Translations under genes and position numbers: made by a program | Shown here: positions 9,243 through 54,385 of the stretch, piece after piece | Position numbering within the stretch: position 1 is the stretch's first letter | How the letters are laid out: every line of letters starts with the position of its first letter | From: Anniella stebbinsi | Taxonomy: Eukaryota; Chordata; Lepidosauria; Squamata; Anniellidae | Length of the DNA stretch: 64,000 nucleotides | Assembly (NCBI GenBank): GCA_029215795.1 | Contig: JARDYH010000001.1 | Location: 295,064,654 to 295,128,653 of the forward strand | Direction of reading: 5' to 3' | Notes under the pieces: model-generated | Told to the model about the DNA's origin: nothing | The model's input: only the letters and a program-made list of their open reading frames with translations | Database searches by the model: none

Positions 9243-10861
9243 GAATTTCATGGCTTTGTGTAACAGATGACCAGATATTATACAGTTGACAACCAAGCCA
9301 ACATTAGCTAGGATGTTACACCATGTTGACATCCAATATAAAATCAAAGCTAGTATTATGTGTTGCACCGACTCTTCAAAATAATAAATGAGCCCCAGAA
9401 GTTATGCTCTCACATTTGAAATCTGAGAGGTCTCATTTGAACTTTTCAATAGCCAGTGTCCAGAGATAAAAGCTTTTTATGACTGCCTCATAAAAAGGAA
9501 GCCTTTCATGTTTTGTGTGAGTATTTGGAGGCAACTTGAAAAAATTGTTCTACTGGAATTAAAAATCCGTGATTAATTCTGGAAGCACATAGGTTGATAC
9601 AGGAAAATAACCTATATTAGAATAAGTTACAGTTTACTATGTTAATTATTATAGCTCATTTTATGCTGCATGCTTTTTTTGCCTGTTTGCATCTTAAAGT
9701 AGCAGATTGTGATCAACATTGTGGTCAAGTTTCAATCTTGCACAGGCTGCATTTCCATGCCTAGCTATTTACTCAAAAGTAAGACCCATTGAAAGGGAGC
9801 CTTTCAGTGGTTGCTTAGCATCTCCTGGCTGGGTGACGTCCCCTGCATTCCAGAGGGTGTGACTGAGAGCCATCTGATGTCCACTGGCCACCCAGAGTGG
9901 CAGTCATAAGTGTAAAGGGGAGGAAGTCAAGAGGGAACAGGTGTTAAATGTGAGTGTGACAAGGTAGCATTCTGGCTGATTCTTTATAATTTTGGGTGCT
10001 ATTGTTATGCTGCCCAGCATATGGTAAGACACAAAGTGGAGGTGGTTGGTAACTCATCCTGGGCAGCACAAATACAGACAGACTTCAAAGGGTTGGATCC
10101 AGATTTAAACTGGATCAATGGCGCTGATGGAAATGGACTTCCCCACCCCCTCCTTCTCAAGGCAGCCCTTCCTCCTGCCCCCTGAAAATGCTTCAAAGAG
10201 AATCAGGAGACCTTGCTGAATGGAGTGAGCTGGGAAGGGGGGAATCTCTCAAATTCAGGTGGAGCAAGCTTCTGCAAACGGAATCCTTCCTATTTCAGAA
10301 AGCTCCGTTTTGTGGAAGGCTCATCCCAGGTCCAATCCCAAATCTTGGGCTGGCCCTTATACTGTGGTCCCGACATGCTCTGTACACCCAGCATTGCTAA
10401 TGTCTGAAAAGAGTGCTAATGATCCAGTTTAAAAACAGCAGCAACACCTGGGGAGTTATTTGCTGTGAGCTCCTGGTTTGGCTAGAACATAAGCCAGGCT
10501 ATTCCATCCGAGCCACCCAAGCCGATTTGTCCATTACTTTCCCCAAAGGCAGGCAAGCCTGTCCCAAAATGTGCACTCTCCATGGCTAAGGAGCCAAATA
10601 GGCCTCTGCACAAGCCCCAGTTCAAAAGTGCTTTCCTTATACCAGACCCAGAACGCTGTTCAGTTCGCTTTCCTTTCAAGAGGGTTTTGTTCACTGGAAT
10701 GCACATGCAAGGCCCCGTCATCACAGCCAGCCCCATGGGTCGGTATCCTCGGGCATCTGCCAAACTCCATGCCCCAGCAGGGGACTCACCAGTAGCTGGC
10801 AGAATCCCCTAGCCTTCCTCGCAGGACATTGCCTGCACATTCTCTCCCCTGAGTTGACTAA
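9243..10861. other. No recognisable gene
   Basis: Mostly AT-rich unique-looking sequence. The interval 10482-10812 is open on both strands for 75-93 codons, but the translations match no family I recognise and no exon boundaries are obvious. A degenerate piece of the AAGTAAGACCCATTGA MITE lies near 9773-9800. Confidence 0.4.
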
Positions 10862-11651
10862 GACAACAGAATGAAATTTAATAGGGATAAATGCCAAGTT
10901 CTAAACCTAGGGAAAAAAAACAAATGCACAGTAACAAGATGGGGGATACTTAGCTCAGCAATACGACAAGAGAGAAGGATCTTGGAATGGTTGTAGATCA
11001 CAAGCTGAATATGAGCCAACAGTGTGATGTGGTTGCAAAAAAAGCAAATGCTATTTTGGCCTGCATTAATAGAAGTATAGCTTACAAATTGCGTGAGGTA
11101 CTGGTTCCCCTCTATTCGGCACTGGTTATGTCCCATCTTGAGTATTGCGTGCAGTTCTGGGCACCACACTTCAAGAAGGATGCAGACAAGCTGGAGGGGG
11201 TTCAGAGGAGGGCAACAAGGACCATTAGGGGTCTGGAGACAAAGCCCTATGAGGAGAGACTAAAAGAACTGGGCATATTTAGCCTGGAGAAGAGAGGATT
11301 GAGAGGAGACATGATAGCACTCTTCAAATACTTGAAAGGTTGTCACACAGAGGAGGGCCAGGATCTCTTCTCAATCAACCCAGAGTGCAGGACACGGAAT
11401 AATGGGCTTAAATTATAGGAAGCCAGATTCCAGCTGGACATCAGGAAAAAACTTCCTGACTGTTAGAGCAATACGACAATGGAACCAATTGCCTAGGGAG
11501 GTCGTGTGCTCTCTGACAATAAAGGCATTCAAGAGGCAACTGGACAACTATCTGTCAGGGATGCTTTAAGGTGGATTCCTGCATTGAGCTGGGGGTTGGA
11601 CTTGATGGCTTTATAGGCCCCTTCCAATTCTACTATTCTATGATTCAATGA
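10862..11651 (+). mobile_element. CR1 LINE 3' portion, sense
   Basis: It encodes the C-terminal part of the CR1 reverse transcriptase with recognisable blocks [46 protein letters not shown] and [10 protein letters not shown], open from 10987 to a stop at 11418. It then runs through a 3' UTR to the CR1-typical tail TCTATGATTCAATGAA. It is 5'-truncated at the conserved region before LGMVVD. The later part of the ORF is frameshifted or stopped, so it is a dead copy. It is the best preserved CR1 in the window. Confidence 0.9.
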
Positions 11652-12057
11652 ATTTCCTTGGTTCTTGAAAAACAACATACTTGCTTTTATATTCGCCATT
11701 CCCAGCATTCTATGTGTGCTATGTATGCCTGCTCTGTCTGTCCCTACAGTTCCCTGCAAGGCCAAGCAAGGGGAGGTCAGTAAATTAAACCCAAGGATGG
11801 AGGGTAGGATTCTATCTAGTTCAGCTGAGAGTGGTTGCTGTAGAACATGGACCTACCAAGAGTGGTGAGGCCAGGTTTCTGGCAGACCCAGCTATGCAAC
11901 TTTGTGGCCAGATAGTCCCTCTGTTTGCAAATGGGCACATGAAAACTGTTATTATGGTCTGCCATAATAACCTCTTCAGAAGGAGGAATAGTGTTATGTC
12001 GTAGGGTAACTATATGGAAAGGAGGGCATGCCATCCAAATTCGTGGCCAGCACAACG

Positions 12058-12320
12058 TCTTATGATACTAAATTCTATAGTTAACTATGTGCTGTGTGAA
12101 GAACGTCTTTTTACTTGTCCTGAATCTCCCACCAATCAGCTTCATGGGATGAACCAGGGAATCCCACACCATGCATAATTTTATGCCCCACTAGCATGTC
12201 TCCCTTCACTTGCCTTTTCTGTAATCTAAACAGTCCGAGATTTTATAACCTTTCCTCATAGAGGTGTTGCTCCCACTCTTGGATCATTTTAGTTGCTCTT
12301 TTTTACATGTGAAAGCTCAA
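12058..12320 (-). mobile_element. CR1 LINE fragment, antisense
   Basis: It contains the conserved CR1 complement blocks GTGCTGTGTGAAGAA, CTGAATCTCCCACCAATC, AGCTTCATGGGATGA and CACACCATGCATAATTTTAT. Compare the copy at 20776-21095. Both ends are truncated and it has no ORF. Confidence 0.8.
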
Positions 12321-12842
12321 AAAAAATTCAGGGGGAAAAGCCCCCCTCCTTTTAGAATTTAAGAGAAAGTATTTCTATATTCTTACCCAGCTTTTACTCC
12401 CCCAAAAATGATTTCTAAAGACTATGTAATAAGAACACTTTTAAATAATGACTAAAGATTTAAACTGTATGGAAATAATGAAGCCATGGGGGGGATTTTT
12501 TTTTCTTTCAATTTTCTCTGTAAGATTCCCAGCATAGTCAGTTCTTTCATTCCTTATTAAAATTATTGATCTAAAGTATATTTTACTGATGGACATTTAT
12601 GCTCAGTTTCCCAACATGTGAGTAGAGTCACCACTGGGCGCTCCTAACAGTTTGGGTTTTGTTCTATTGAGTCCTGTTTCTGACGCTGTAGCAGTCATTT
12701 AACGTAGCTCTAATCTATTCAGACAATAATTAAAAATTTACTAACAGAGTTTACTTTTAAAAGTTTTAAAATATAATGATAATTTTACGAGCATAGTAAG
12801 TTATATATAAAACAACTTTAGGAATAGAAAGGCTGCATTATG

Positions 12843-12930
12843 TTCCTAAAGCAGCCCTCCCCAACCTGGTGCCCTCCAAAGGTTATGGACTACAGCATTC
12901 CTGACTATTAGCCATCCTGCCAGTGATTGA
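12843..12930. mobile_element. Partial palindromic MITE (CCCCAACCTGGTGCCCTCCA family)
   Basis: It starts with AGCCCTCCCCAACCTGGTGC and GGACTACAGCATTCC, the left half of the abundant palindromic squamate repeat. The right half is degraded. Confidence 0.6.
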
Positions 12931-13082
12931 TGGGAGTGATTGATGAAAAAAGGGAAGTCTTGCGTACCACTCTCCAGTTCTCCCATATTTTCACTGCATA
13001 TTTCCCTTAATGCCATAAAATAGATCAAGAATAGTACAATGGCAGTGTGTGTGTACAGTGGGGAAGGGACAACAAAGCTTTA

Positions 13083-13765
13083 CCTGGGAGTAAATCCAAT
13101 GAAACTCAATGGGAGCTACTTTCAAGTACACCTACATATGATTGCAGGGTAAATATAGGAACCAAAAATTGCTAATGAAGCGTACTTGAGTGGGATAACC
13201 ACAGGCTGGGAATCATGTTTATTTATAGCACAATCCTCTGCATGTGTATACTCTCAAGTAAATCCCAATGAAATGCCCTAGAAATTACAACCTAGTAAAG
13301 GCAAATTAAGGCTGTGATTTCAAGCAGACTTACAAGAGAGTAAGCATCATTTAATACAATGGGCTAACCAGACAACAAGGAAACAATGAAGGTTGGATTT
13401 TTAAAAAAATTAACCAGTGGGAGGGGGATTTTGGGACAAAGAAAGGGGGAAGGAAGTTTAAACCATTCTCTCACAAAAAGTGAGACTTATTGCACTAAAC
13501 GGAACTTAGTAGACATGCCTAGGATTGAAGTGAAAATCAAACAGCAGCAATGATCAAATGAACAATAAAAGAACACACACACAAAGCAAGCAAGTTGTTA
13601 ATTGTAAGATGGACAGTTGTGCTGATCAGGAAATGCTTTTGCTTCAGCCCCCTCCCCTCTCTCCCATTGCATTTTTTTTAAAAAGGCTGAAACCCTCTAC
13701 ACACTTATCTTGGAGTAAAACCCACTGCATCCAATGGAACTTACTCCTGGGTAGACACTGATTAC
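13083..13765. repeat. Cluster of degenerate short palindromic MITE remnants
   Basis: At least three pieces of the ACTCCCAGGTAAGT / CAATCCTATGCATG family lie within 700 bp: TGGGAGTAAATCCAATGAAA near 13086, ACAATCCTCTGCATGTGTA near 13232, and TGGAGTAAAACCCACTGCAT near 13712. Intervening sequence is AT-rich and unremarkable. Confidence 0.45.
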
Positions 13766-14811
13766 GTTTTTGCTAAAGGTGGTGGCAATTTTCTCTCTAG
13801 CTGATACAGGGGAGGGGGGAGGGGGACCATGGCCACCTTGTGTCTGTTATTATGGGGTGAAAATATTAATTAAAAATCAACAGAAGGGAATTTTTTAAAA
13901 AGGAAAAACATTTCACCAACTACAGTGAAGGAGGAAGAAGACCCCACCACTGAATTAATTAATAAGTGTTTAATCCCTCCGAAAATCGTGAGCACATGCC
14001 AATGGGAATTATCAGTTCATTTTCAGGGAGACAGACCTTTTCCCCTTTTCTACTTTAAACCGCCCTCCTTCCCTCAATCTTTCACCAATCTTCTTGAAAT
14101 TTTCAGGTTATGTAAAACCAACATTACTTTCTGGCACATGTAAATTTCAGGAAGATTGGTGAAATATTTTTGATTTTATGAATATTAGAATGACCCCCCC
14201 ATTACCCCTTTAACATGGTGGAATGTGTTATTCACTGAGTGACCTTAACTCACAACTGTGAGTCTCTTAACATAAATATATTTACTCTAGTATAAGTGTG
14301 TGTGAGCCCAATTCGGATTGGGACCTGATTGAACATACCCCCTGGGGGTTAAAAAAAAGGAAAAAAATCCTAATCGAACCCAATCTGGATCTTAAAAGCA
14401 GCCTATTTGCCCCCCAACCCCACACTAGGGTCCCGATCCAGATTAGGGGCCCTCTGCCTACTGTAGAGTAAAAATGAAAGGTGGGAAAAGACACAGCTAC
14501 TAGAAGACAAAAGATCCTATTGTTGTAAAAATCTGTACAGATCTGTAATTTTCACCCCAAAACATGTCCATTTCCCCTGACATGCATCTTACATGCATCT
14601 TACACGTGTCCGCTGACCTGTGCACCCAAACCGTCCACACACAGCACCCCAAATCCCCATTCCCCACTGCCTGTCCATTGTATCCATTTCTGCAAAAGTC
14701 AAGCTGCTTGCAAGAGAACTAGGAGCTTCTCAAAATCGCCATTGCTCCTTCTTCTCCAGGTCAGACTCCATTATACACAATCAGAAACGCACGTAGGCCA
14801 CCTGACTTAGT
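13766..14811. other. No recognisable gene
   Basis: It includes a segment at about 14305-14450 rich in GATCCAGATT and CCAATCTGGATC motifs, reminiscent of the foldback element at 62337-62877, but too diverged to assign. No exons are seen. Confidence 0.35.
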
Positions 14812-15718
14812 GCCTCTTCACGAGAGGTTTAATGCTCTTTGAAGTCTTATTAAAAAATTTACCTCCACACCAGCGGAGCGCAAATGGGGCGCAGAGGCGC
14901 GTTATCTCTCCGATTATGCGCATTATCGAATGCGCGTTAAATCGCGAGTTTTATTTTGCTCCGTCCGTTAAAGCGCATTTTGACTGTGTGAATATGCGCT
15001 TATGTGCATTAACTACTTGTTGGATATTGTAGCCTGGAGCTACTTAAAATCAAACTCGGATGACAGGAGAAGGAGGGTTCAATTTAGTTTATTAGAAAAG
15101 AACAGCGCTGTGGCGATCCCCTGAGCCTCCTGGCCAAAATTCAGGGAGATCCGCCCCTACCAAACTAAACAAAGGCTTTTTACTCTTTTAGCATCAAAAA
15201 GGAACTCCCCTCTCTGGTGACGTAGGCATAGGCATACTGGAGTCTTTTACAACACAGAACAGAGACATGGGAGTGAAAGAAAGATAACACTTAGCTTGGC
15301 TATTTTTACAGAAAGCAAGCAAGCAAGGTCAGTCTAAACATGAGATAAACAGGGCCTCTTTGGCCGGCAGAAACAAAGCATTCTTTCAACCTATGCTTCT
15401 CTCATAAACTAGGTACTTGACACCTCAATGCCTCAAATCACCGGTACTTGAGGCCATCTGCCCTTTTTCTCTGAGAGGAATCTCAAAGATTTACATAAGA
15501 TTGTATCTAGTTGATTTACAACTGATTTACAACCCAATTTGAAGTTGTGAAGGGAAAGAAGCAAATCTTAATTTTAAATTCCATGTCACAGATATCCGTT
15601 AATGCGCTTCGCCGCCTCTTGCCGCCTCTCGTGCAGAGGGATTAGGTGTAAATGCGCTTCTGCGATTATGCGCATAATCGGCTAACCAGGCGGAAAAGCG
15701 AATCCTTGTAGAGGGGAC
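14812..15718. mobile_element. CpG-rich MITE (copy 2), split by a solo LTR
   Basis: The flanks 14812-15022 and 15596-15718 together match the reverse complement of the element at 1785-2137, including ACACCAGCGGAGCGCAAA, GATTATGCGCATTATCGAAT and TTCGCCGCCTCTTGCCGCC. The middle is interrupted by the 563-bp LTR at 15028-15590. The outer ends correspond to those of copy 1, but I see no clear target duplication. Confidence 0.8.
15028..15590 (-). mobile_element. Solo LTR of an endogenous retrovirus or LTR retrotransposon
   Basis: A 563-bp insertion beginning TG (TGTAGCC) and ending CA (TGTCACA), flanked by a 5-bp duplication GATAT (15023-15027 and 15591-15595), exactly inside the CpG-rich MITE. On the minus strand it has a TAAAAAG TATA-like box (15177-15182 region) and, about 90 bp downstream, AATAAA (15088-15093), the layout of U3-R-U5. 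No internal gag, pol or env region is present, so it is a recombination-derived solo LTR. Class is uncertain. Confidence 0.85.
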
Positions 15719-16338
15719 CAGGGTTGTGACTCATCCAGATGTGACCGTAGTACACCTGGAGAGGGACAAAATGACCATATAAGGGAATGATAGACATGAA
15801 GAGACGCTGCAAAGCAAATCTGGGTACAAATAAAATCACACATGGCAATGCAATGCCACATCTGGCCACTACTCGGGACTACTTGAGAGTAAAATAGAGT
15901 TGTCCAAATGATGTCACCGACAGTATGCCCATTTAAGGAATGCATGGCCATATAGGGAAACCAGGTTCGTGCAGCTGGCAAATGGCTCCCGGACACGATC
16001 CACCAAAACGTGTCCTCTTACCCGGTCTACTTGGGAGTAGCAGTAGCCAGAAATGATGTATTTGGGGCTGTAAACCAATGGGATGAGGGCTGATGTCATG
16101 TAACATATGGAGTATAAAAGCATTGTTTGAACCTTGGTGTGGGGTGACTCTGGAAAGCAGCGTTAGTGTCCAGTGGTCACCTATTCTGTGCAGAATAATA
16201 AATCAGTTTCCAAAGCTTCAGGAGGTCTTTCGTCAAATGTTTCATATCTGGACTTTGGCACACTTGGGAATAGCTTAATTTACGCAACACTATCTCAGGT
16301 CTCCAGAGATAACACATGCAGGCCAAAATTCTAAACCA
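15719..16338. other. No recognisable gene
   Basis: Several short open frames on the minus strand (60-104 codons) lack recognisable domains and are not flanked by convincing splice sites. Confidence 0.4.
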
Positions 16339-16468
16339 GGGTAGGCAACCTGGTGTCCTCCAGATGTTTAGGACTACAACTCCCATAAACCCCAACCAAG
16401 CACAGCAATGGTCAGGGATTATGGGAGTTGTAGTCCAAAACATCTGCAGCACACCAGGCTACCTACCA
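16339..16468. mobile_element. Palindromic MITE (AACCTGGTGTCCTCC...), nearly complete
   Basis: Its arms are inverted copies: GGTAGGCAACCTGGTG and CACCAGGCTACCTACC at the ends, GGACTACAACTCCCAT and ATGGGAGTTGTAGTCC inside. It is the best preserved member of this family in the window. Others are at 7113-7223, 8851-8960, 12843-12930, 31188-31310, 37297-37425, 37715-37815 and 43490-43740. Confidence 0.75.
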
Positions 16469-17123
16469 GTGGTCTACACTTTGAGTCAACTGAAGAATTC
16501 TCTCTTTCTTTGTATATTCTACCCCCCAAAACTGGTTTCTGGCTCTCAACCTGCCTAGCACCCTTCTTTGATTCCCCCCCACCCCACAGGTAAATTACCC
16601 ATTCAGGAAATATCCATAGCCATTAAAGAACATTAAAGTTATTTTTGTCAAATGCTTGTGTCCAATCCAGAGTCTCTTTGGGTAAAACCATTTGCAGTAA
16701 TTTGTCAGCAAACAACATAGCATTTACAACTGCTTTACACCAAACATAAATTCAACCGCTGCAGCTATGCTCTTTTGATGCCCTTTAGCTATGATACTGC
16801 ATAAAACCAGCGTTGGCAACAGCTGCACTACATATAAATGTCTATATGGTTAAAGAGTTGTTAACATTCTATCCAATGAATGGATTCCTCAAGGATCGAC
16901 TGTGAGCTTTTTGTATCACAAAATTGCTTGTCCCTCCAGGGAACCTGACACTCTTGTTGGCATAACTCCAGTTGAGATATCTGATGCCACCATATCTGCC
17001 TGATTTTGTGGCATCAATTTCAGTTGATGACATGGACAAGGTACTTGTAGTAACATGACTAACCAGTCATTGCATTTCCTGGCTAATAAGACTAGCTGGG
17101 GGATGTGGGTATTGCGAATAATC

Positions 17124-17436
17124 TAGGGTGACCAGATAAAATCCAGGTCAGGGCTCATGTAACTTTAACAGTTGTATAGAAAAGGGAATTTCAGCCAGTG
17201 TCATTTGTATGCAATTAGTTCCTGGTGAAATTCCCTCTTCATCACAACTGTTAAGGGGCCCTGCCTTCTTTTGTATATGGTCACTCTAGCATAGTGCCTG
17301 CAACTTTAACTGTTGTGATGAAGAGGGAATATCACCAGGAACTAATAGCATACAAATGACACTGGCTGAAATTCCCTTTCCTCTACAACTGTTAAAGTTA
17401 CATGAGCCCTGACCTAGATTTTATCTGGTCAGCCTA
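17124..17436. mobile_element. Long-hairpin hAT-like MITE
   Basis: The left end TAGGGTGACCAGATAAAATC pairs with the right end GATTTTATCTGGTCAGCCTA. The complementarity continues inward for about 130 bp per arm, through the AACTTTAACAGTTGT and CCCTCTTCATCACAAC blocks, to a ~45-bp loop containing TTTGTATATGGTCACTCTAG. GAATAATC occurs immediately left (17116-17123) and 2 bp beyond the right end (17439-17446), a likely 8-bp target duplication. A one-armed copy is at 58529-58722. Confidence 0.8.
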
Positions 17437-18090
17437 TTGAATAATCCATAGCAGACAACATCCACTGTCTGCTATGGATTATTCACAGTATGAATGGGTG
17501 GATCCAAGAACTGGTAAACTCTTTGTGCAAAGGAGTGGTTCCTTCTACTGTTAAGTAGGCAGTAGTTTGCAATCAATCCTAAAGAAACCCAGTGTGGACC
17601 TATTGATATTTGACAACTATAGATGCAAATACTCTTTTCTTGGGGAAAAGAGTCATGGCAGGGCAATGGCAGGCACTCTTGGAGGATACTAATTATCTAG
17701 ACCTATTTCAATCTGGGTTTTGGCCTTGAAGCTGTCCATCAACTTCTGGAGAGTGGACTGAGCAGGCAGGCAACTGCTCATGCACTGCATTTCTATTTAA
17801 ATTGTAACACTTATTTCTAAATTTGTGTCTATGCATATACATGAACGTATGCCAATTTTATGCAAATCAGTGTCATAGTTTTTCCTTTTTTATTTTTAGT
17901 GATGTACGGCCTTTTTTTTTTTTTTTGCAATTTAGAAGTGGCCACCCTAGTACAGCAAAAGAGATCCGGGACAAAAGAGAGCTTAAATAACAGCAATCGG
18001 CAAATTTGTTTAAAATGCCACTTCCTTCGCCCCCGCAATCCCCGCTCCGTAACCTAGCGCTCAACTAAATACAAAATACAACCTATTTGC
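17437..18090. other. Intergenic sequence with poly-T tract
   Basis: It contains a run of 15 T at about 17912-17926. No exon or named repeat was recognised. Confidence 0.4.
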
Positions 18091-18428
18091 AACATTTCCG
18101 GTCTTACAATTGTTGACAGTGTACAACATTGAAATCCCAAATGAAACACCAGGGGGCGTGTTACACTAGTTTCCGCTATGGCGTCTCTCTATCCCTTATC
18201 TCTGTGGTGGTAACCCTATATACTCCGGAGTTGAAAGATGAGAGCGAAACATCTATTCAAGTTTCACACCTTTTCCTATCTCTATGTTTAAGGCCGGAAG
18301 TGCCCGTCGGGATTGCACTGGGATCGTACCCGCCTTGGGTCGAGTCGAGCAGAAACCCCTCTAACCAAGGGGGAAGCAACGTCGTCGACATCATCTGCAG
18401 GAGAAGCGGCAATCCCAATGGTGGCACC
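18091..18428 (+). promoter_or_regulatory. NADSYN1: NADSYN1 promoter and 5' leader region
   Basis: This CpG-containing stretch ends at the NADSYN1 start codon. It holds an ETS/GABP-type motif CCGGAAGTG (18294-18302), a second, inverted ETS core in TTTCCGGTC (about 18096), and a CTCF-like core CACCAGGGGGCG (18147-18158). No TATA box stands out at a sensible distance, consistent with a housekeeping promoter. The transcription start is not determinable here. The frame of the NADSYN1 start is open upstream as far as 18129 without a stop. Confidence 0.55.
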
Positions 18429-52882
<34,454 letters not shown>

Positions 52883-53060
52883 CTCCTTTCCGTCTTGTTG
52901 CTGTGGATGCATGGTGTTCAGCATTAGGATCCGACAACTTGTTATGAAGATCAGAAGAGTTCTGGAAGTTGCCTGAATTTTATCTGTTTTTAAGAGTAAA
53001 AGTAATTGATTTTAAAAGTAATGTGATCAACTTGAAAATAAATTAAACAAAATTCTTTAA
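52883..53060 (+). terminator. NADSYN1: NADSYN1 3' UTR and poly(A) signal
   Basis: A canonical AATAAA at 53037-53042 lies about 155 bp after the stop codon. Cleavage probably follows within 10-30 bp. A further AATAAA at 54611-54616 could serve a longer transcript, but nothing in the sequence favours it. Confidence 0.65.
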
Positions 53061-54295
53061 AGGGAAAAAAAGAAATATATATTGGTCCCACATTTCACTG
53101 AATAGGCATAGGGAGTTTATTTTTTCCTCAAAAAACCTGTTCTTTCTGTTATGACCCATTGAACTTATCTTGTGAACTGCATTCATATAAATTCTAAAAC
53201 TAATCTGTTTCGACAGTATAATTGGTAAATTCTTAAAATTAAGACCCAACCAAGGAATGTGATTCAGTTTAATTTTGTATATGTTACGGATTTGAGTTGA
53301 CCAAACATCATCTTGGGCAATTACTCAAATGTTGGTTACTTATGGGCCAAAGGATAGCCCTGTTCAGGTGCTGAGCCTGCACACACGAGAATTAAAAGAG
53401 TGGTGAGTTCATACACGCCACACGCCATAACATCCCTAAGCACATGGGGCCCTCTAAAGACCTTTGTATGCTTAGCACAAAGGTCTGCAGCAGGGTTGTA
53501 AGTGTACTGAGCTAAACGTGGTATTTGGAAATTTTGTAAGTATGTTCAGCCAGTGGTGTAGCTAGGTAATTTTAGATCCTGGATTTAATGATCTTATGGC
53601 TGGGCCCTTTATACGGTCATGTGTATTACTTCCGTTGTGAAGCATACAACTAATATTTCTGTTCTTGTCTCTCATGCTTCACAACTGGTTCTACATTTCT
53701 GATATGTTAGAGCAAGAAACAAAAAAAACCCAAACCAAAAACATGTTTCTCAACCCTGATTAAAAACAAGTAATACCCTGGGCACGTGCAGTTTTGCATT
53801 TTAAACTCACTGCAAACATAGCAGTATCATGATTATTGGAATAAAATGGAGTTTGTTTCTGCTGACCAGATACTAAACACTTGGGAATAAGCACTGGTAT
53901 GTTTCAGAAACATATTTAAAGTAAAAATAATAAAATCAATAACTATGTACTTTCCCAGTCGGCTGCCCCAAACTCTAACATGTTTCAAAATAAGAAGAAA
54001 GGATGCTGCAGTGAGCAGCATCAGCCTTGGTTTGCCATTGGCCCATCGCCTGCTGCTGTCTGGATGAGCATTTCGGAATGGGAGGGTAGACTTTGGCCCT
54101 GAGGTCCAGCCCTAGCTGTACTACTGCATTGAGCTGAACACTCTTACAACCCCACTGCAGACTTTCTCTTTCAGTAGGCTCAGATCTAGGCACCTGAGGA
54201 TGTTGGGGGTGGGGCTTGCATGTGCACCCTTTCTTCTACTGTGCATTTAACCCTTGCATTGCAGGTTAAACACCTGCCTAATTTAGCCATCCAAC
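53061..54295. other. Downstream intergenic sequence
   Basis: No recognisable gene or repeat. Confidence 0.4.
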
Positions 54296-54385
54296 AGCAC
54301 AATCGTATACATGTACATTCAGAAGTATTTCCCATTGAATTCAATGGGACTTACTCCCCAGTACGTGGGTATAGGATTGCAGCCT
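54296..54385. mobile_element. Short palindromic MITE
   Basis: CACAATCGTATACATGTACA and GGGTATAGGATTGCAGCC ends; core CCCATTGAATTCAATGGG is a perfect palindrome. Confidence 0.75.

Noticed and set aside
10482..10812. Region open on both strands (93 codons minus, 76 plus)
   Set aside because: No homology recognised, no convincing splice sites, and both strands cannot be favoured; kept only as a note.
10987..11418. 143-codon ORF as a possible host gene
   Set aside because: CR1 RT C-terminus followed by the CR1 3' tail.
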